In this document: positions 32,690 to 33,445 of the stretch, piece by piece
Position numbering within the stretch: the first letter of the stretch is position 1
How the letters are laid out: each line of letters begins with the position of its first letter
Source: Ruminococcaceae bacterium UBA1425
GTDB taxonomy: Bacteria > Bacillota > Clostridia > Oscillospirales > Acutalibacteraceae
DNA length: 33,445 nt
Assembly (NCBI GenBank): GCA_002329365.1
Contig: DCUB01000011.1
Span: 20,618 to 54,062 of the forward strand
Direction: 5' to 3'
Notes under the pieces: generated by a model
Told to the model about the DNA's origin: nothing
What the model saw: only the letters and a program-made list of their open reading frames with translations
The model's database searches: none
Made by a program: the position numbers and the translations under genes

Positions 32690-32710
32690 GGAACGCGTTT
32701 ATGCGTTCCG
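32688..32710. repeat. Palindromic 23-base repeat, copy 2 (pduS-pduT gap)
   Basis: This copy differs from the one at 24421-24443 only at one base in the left arm (GGAACGCG instead of GGAACGCA), which leaves a G-T pair in the stem. The pduS stop codon TAG overlaps its first two bases. A second, weaker hairpin (GGACTCGGC / GCCGTGTCC, one mismatch) lies at 32739-32758 in the same 119-base gap. Confidence 0.75.
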
Positions 32711-32808
32711 CAAATCAACCCCAAAGCGGCGAATGCAGGGACTCGGCGTGCCGTGTCCGAAAATGTGTCAACAGTGGTAATGACAACAGAAACAAGAGGG
32801 CATGATAT

Positions 32809-33357
32809 ATGATGGAAACAATAGGATTTCTTGAGCTGAACAGCATTGCAAAGGGAATAGAGGCTGCCGACGCCGTGCTGAAGGCGGCGGAGGTGGAGCT
32901 GATATTCTCAAAGGCGGTTTGCCCGGGTAAATACAACGTGCTTTTTACGGGCGAGGTGGCTGCAGTCACCGCGTCGCTTGAAGCAGGCGAGAGGGTAGGC
33001 GGCGAGCATGTTGTAGACAGCGTTGTTATACCGCGCGTCAATCATCAGGTTATAGAAGCGATTAACCTTGCGCCGGAGCCGTGCGAGGTAAACGCTGTGG
33101 GCGTAATGGAATTTTTCAGCATCACGGCTGCCGTTTACGCGGCCGACGCTGCAGTAAAGGCGGCGGAGGTAACGCTAATGGACGTGCGCCTCGGCATGGG
33201 GATAGGCGGAAAATCGTTTGTCGTGCTTACGGGCGACGTGGCCGCTGTCAGCGAGGCTGTAAAATGCGGCGTTTCGGCGGGCGAGGCGCAGAGCCAGCTC
33301 GTTTCATCCGTTGTGATACCGAATCCGAGACCGGAAATTTTCACGTCGCTGATGTGA
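32809..33357 (+). CDS. pduT: Microcompartment shell trimer protein PduT (tandem BMC-T)
   Basis: The 182-residue product contains two BMC domains: residues 1-88 (SIAKGIEAADAVLKAAEV, NVLFTGEVAAVTASLEAG) and 95-180 (FFSITAAVYAADAAVKAAEV, SFVVLTGDVAAVSEAV). Cys38 (KAVCPGKY) corresponds to the cysteine that, in Salmonella PduT, holds a 4Fe-4S cluster in the trimer pore. Together with PduS just upstream this suggests electron transfer across the shell. GAGGG precedes the ATG. It is the last gene of the operon; no clear terminator is seen before the tRNA promoter. Confidence 0.92.
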   Translation: MMETIGFLELNSIAKGIEAADAVLKAAEVELIFSKAVCPGKYNVLFTGEVAAVTASLEAGERVGGEHVVDSVVIPRVNHQVIEAINLAPEPCEVNAVGVMEFFSITAAVYAADAAVKAAEVTLMDVRLGMGIGGKSFVVLTGDVAAVSEAVKCGVSAGEAQSQLVSSVVIPNPRPEIFTSLM

Positions 33358-33376
33358 CGAAAAATCAAAAAATCTA

Positions 33377-33405
33377 TTGACAATCGTAATAACCTTTGAT
33401 ATAAT
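33377..33405 (+). promoter_or_regulatory. Promoter of the tRNA-Leu gene
   Basis: A perfect TTGACA (33377-33382) and a perfect TATAAT (33400-33405) are separated by 17 bases. The tRNA would begin about 14 bases after the -10. Confidence 0.85.
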
Positions 33406-33419
33406 AATCACCGTTGCGA

Positions 33420-33445
33420 GCGAGAGTGGCGGAATTGGCAGACGC
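33420..33445 (+). tRNA. tRNA-Leu, 5' end only (cut by window end)
   Basis: The window ends inside a tRNA gene. The acceptor arm GCGAGAG, the T at position 8 and the D-arm GGCGGAATTGGCAGACGC match the leucine tRNA type. The anticodon lies beyond the end, so the isoacceptor is unknown. Confidence 0.85.

Noticed and set aside
1..33445. Prophage or integrative element
   Set aside because: No integrase, phage structural genes or attachment-site pair were found; the lone amidase and the HNH gene are not enough.

Overview
The window looks like a chromosomal piece of an anaerobic, low-to-mid GC Gram-positive of the Clostridia, probably near the Oscillospiraceae/Ruminococcaceae. The signs are a T-box leader, lipoproteins with lipobox cysteines, strong GGAGG-type ribosome sites, frequent TTG starts, near-consensus sigma-A promoters with 17-base spacers, and a Firmicutes-type ethanolamine microcompartment locus. 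The placement is inference; no rRNA or complete phylogenetic marker is present.

Layout. 1-2.2 kb: minus-strand Eis-type acetyltransferase and a cell-wall amidase. 2.3-3.9 kb: two plus-strand lipoproteins, the second with Cys/His repeats and a poly-threonine tail. 4.0-7.9 kb: minus-strand YtcJ-type amidohydrolase, a hairpin-rich gap, and a MATE exporter-TetR operon. 8.1-11.9 kb: potABCD polyamine uptake operon. 11.95-17.3 kb: a T-box leader (probable leucine specifier) ahead of three genes: a LeuA-like protein lacking the catalytic metal ligands, an 840-residue fusion of a TIM-barrel isomerase-like domain with an acyl-CoA ligase, and a WbpP-like UDP-sugar epimerase. 17.3-21.5 kb: rpmE (L31), a branched-chain aminotransferase, a secreted repeat-rich protein, a SecB-like chaperone (minus strand) and a ThuA-like protein. 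21.5-33.4 kb: an ethanolamine-utilisation microcompartment operon: eutA, eutB, eutC, eutL, eutE, [HNH nuclease], BMC-H (eutM/pduA), eutT, pduL, a conserved unknown, eutN, pduS, pduT. The last 26 bases are the start of a tRNA-Leu gene behind a perfect promoter.

How the genes work together. In the eut operon EutBC (reactivated by EutA, with adenosyl-B12 supplied by EutT and PduS) would split ethanolamine into acetaldehyde and ammonia. EutE would make acetyl-CoA and PduL acetyl-phosphate. The shell would be built from BMC-H, EutL, PduT and EutN. Four proteins carry similar short amphipathic helices that look like encapsulation peptides, including the unknown protein. No EutVW regulator, EutH transporter or alcohol dehydrogenase lies in this locus.

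The most unusual points are the T-box cluster with a LeuA pseudo-enzyme and an isomerase::acyl-CoA ligase fusion, and the AT-rich HNH nuclease gene sitting inside the eut operon. Also notable are a near-identical palindromic repeat placed twice in that operon and the SecB-like protein in a Gram-positive. All function calls come from reading motifs by eye; no database search was run.
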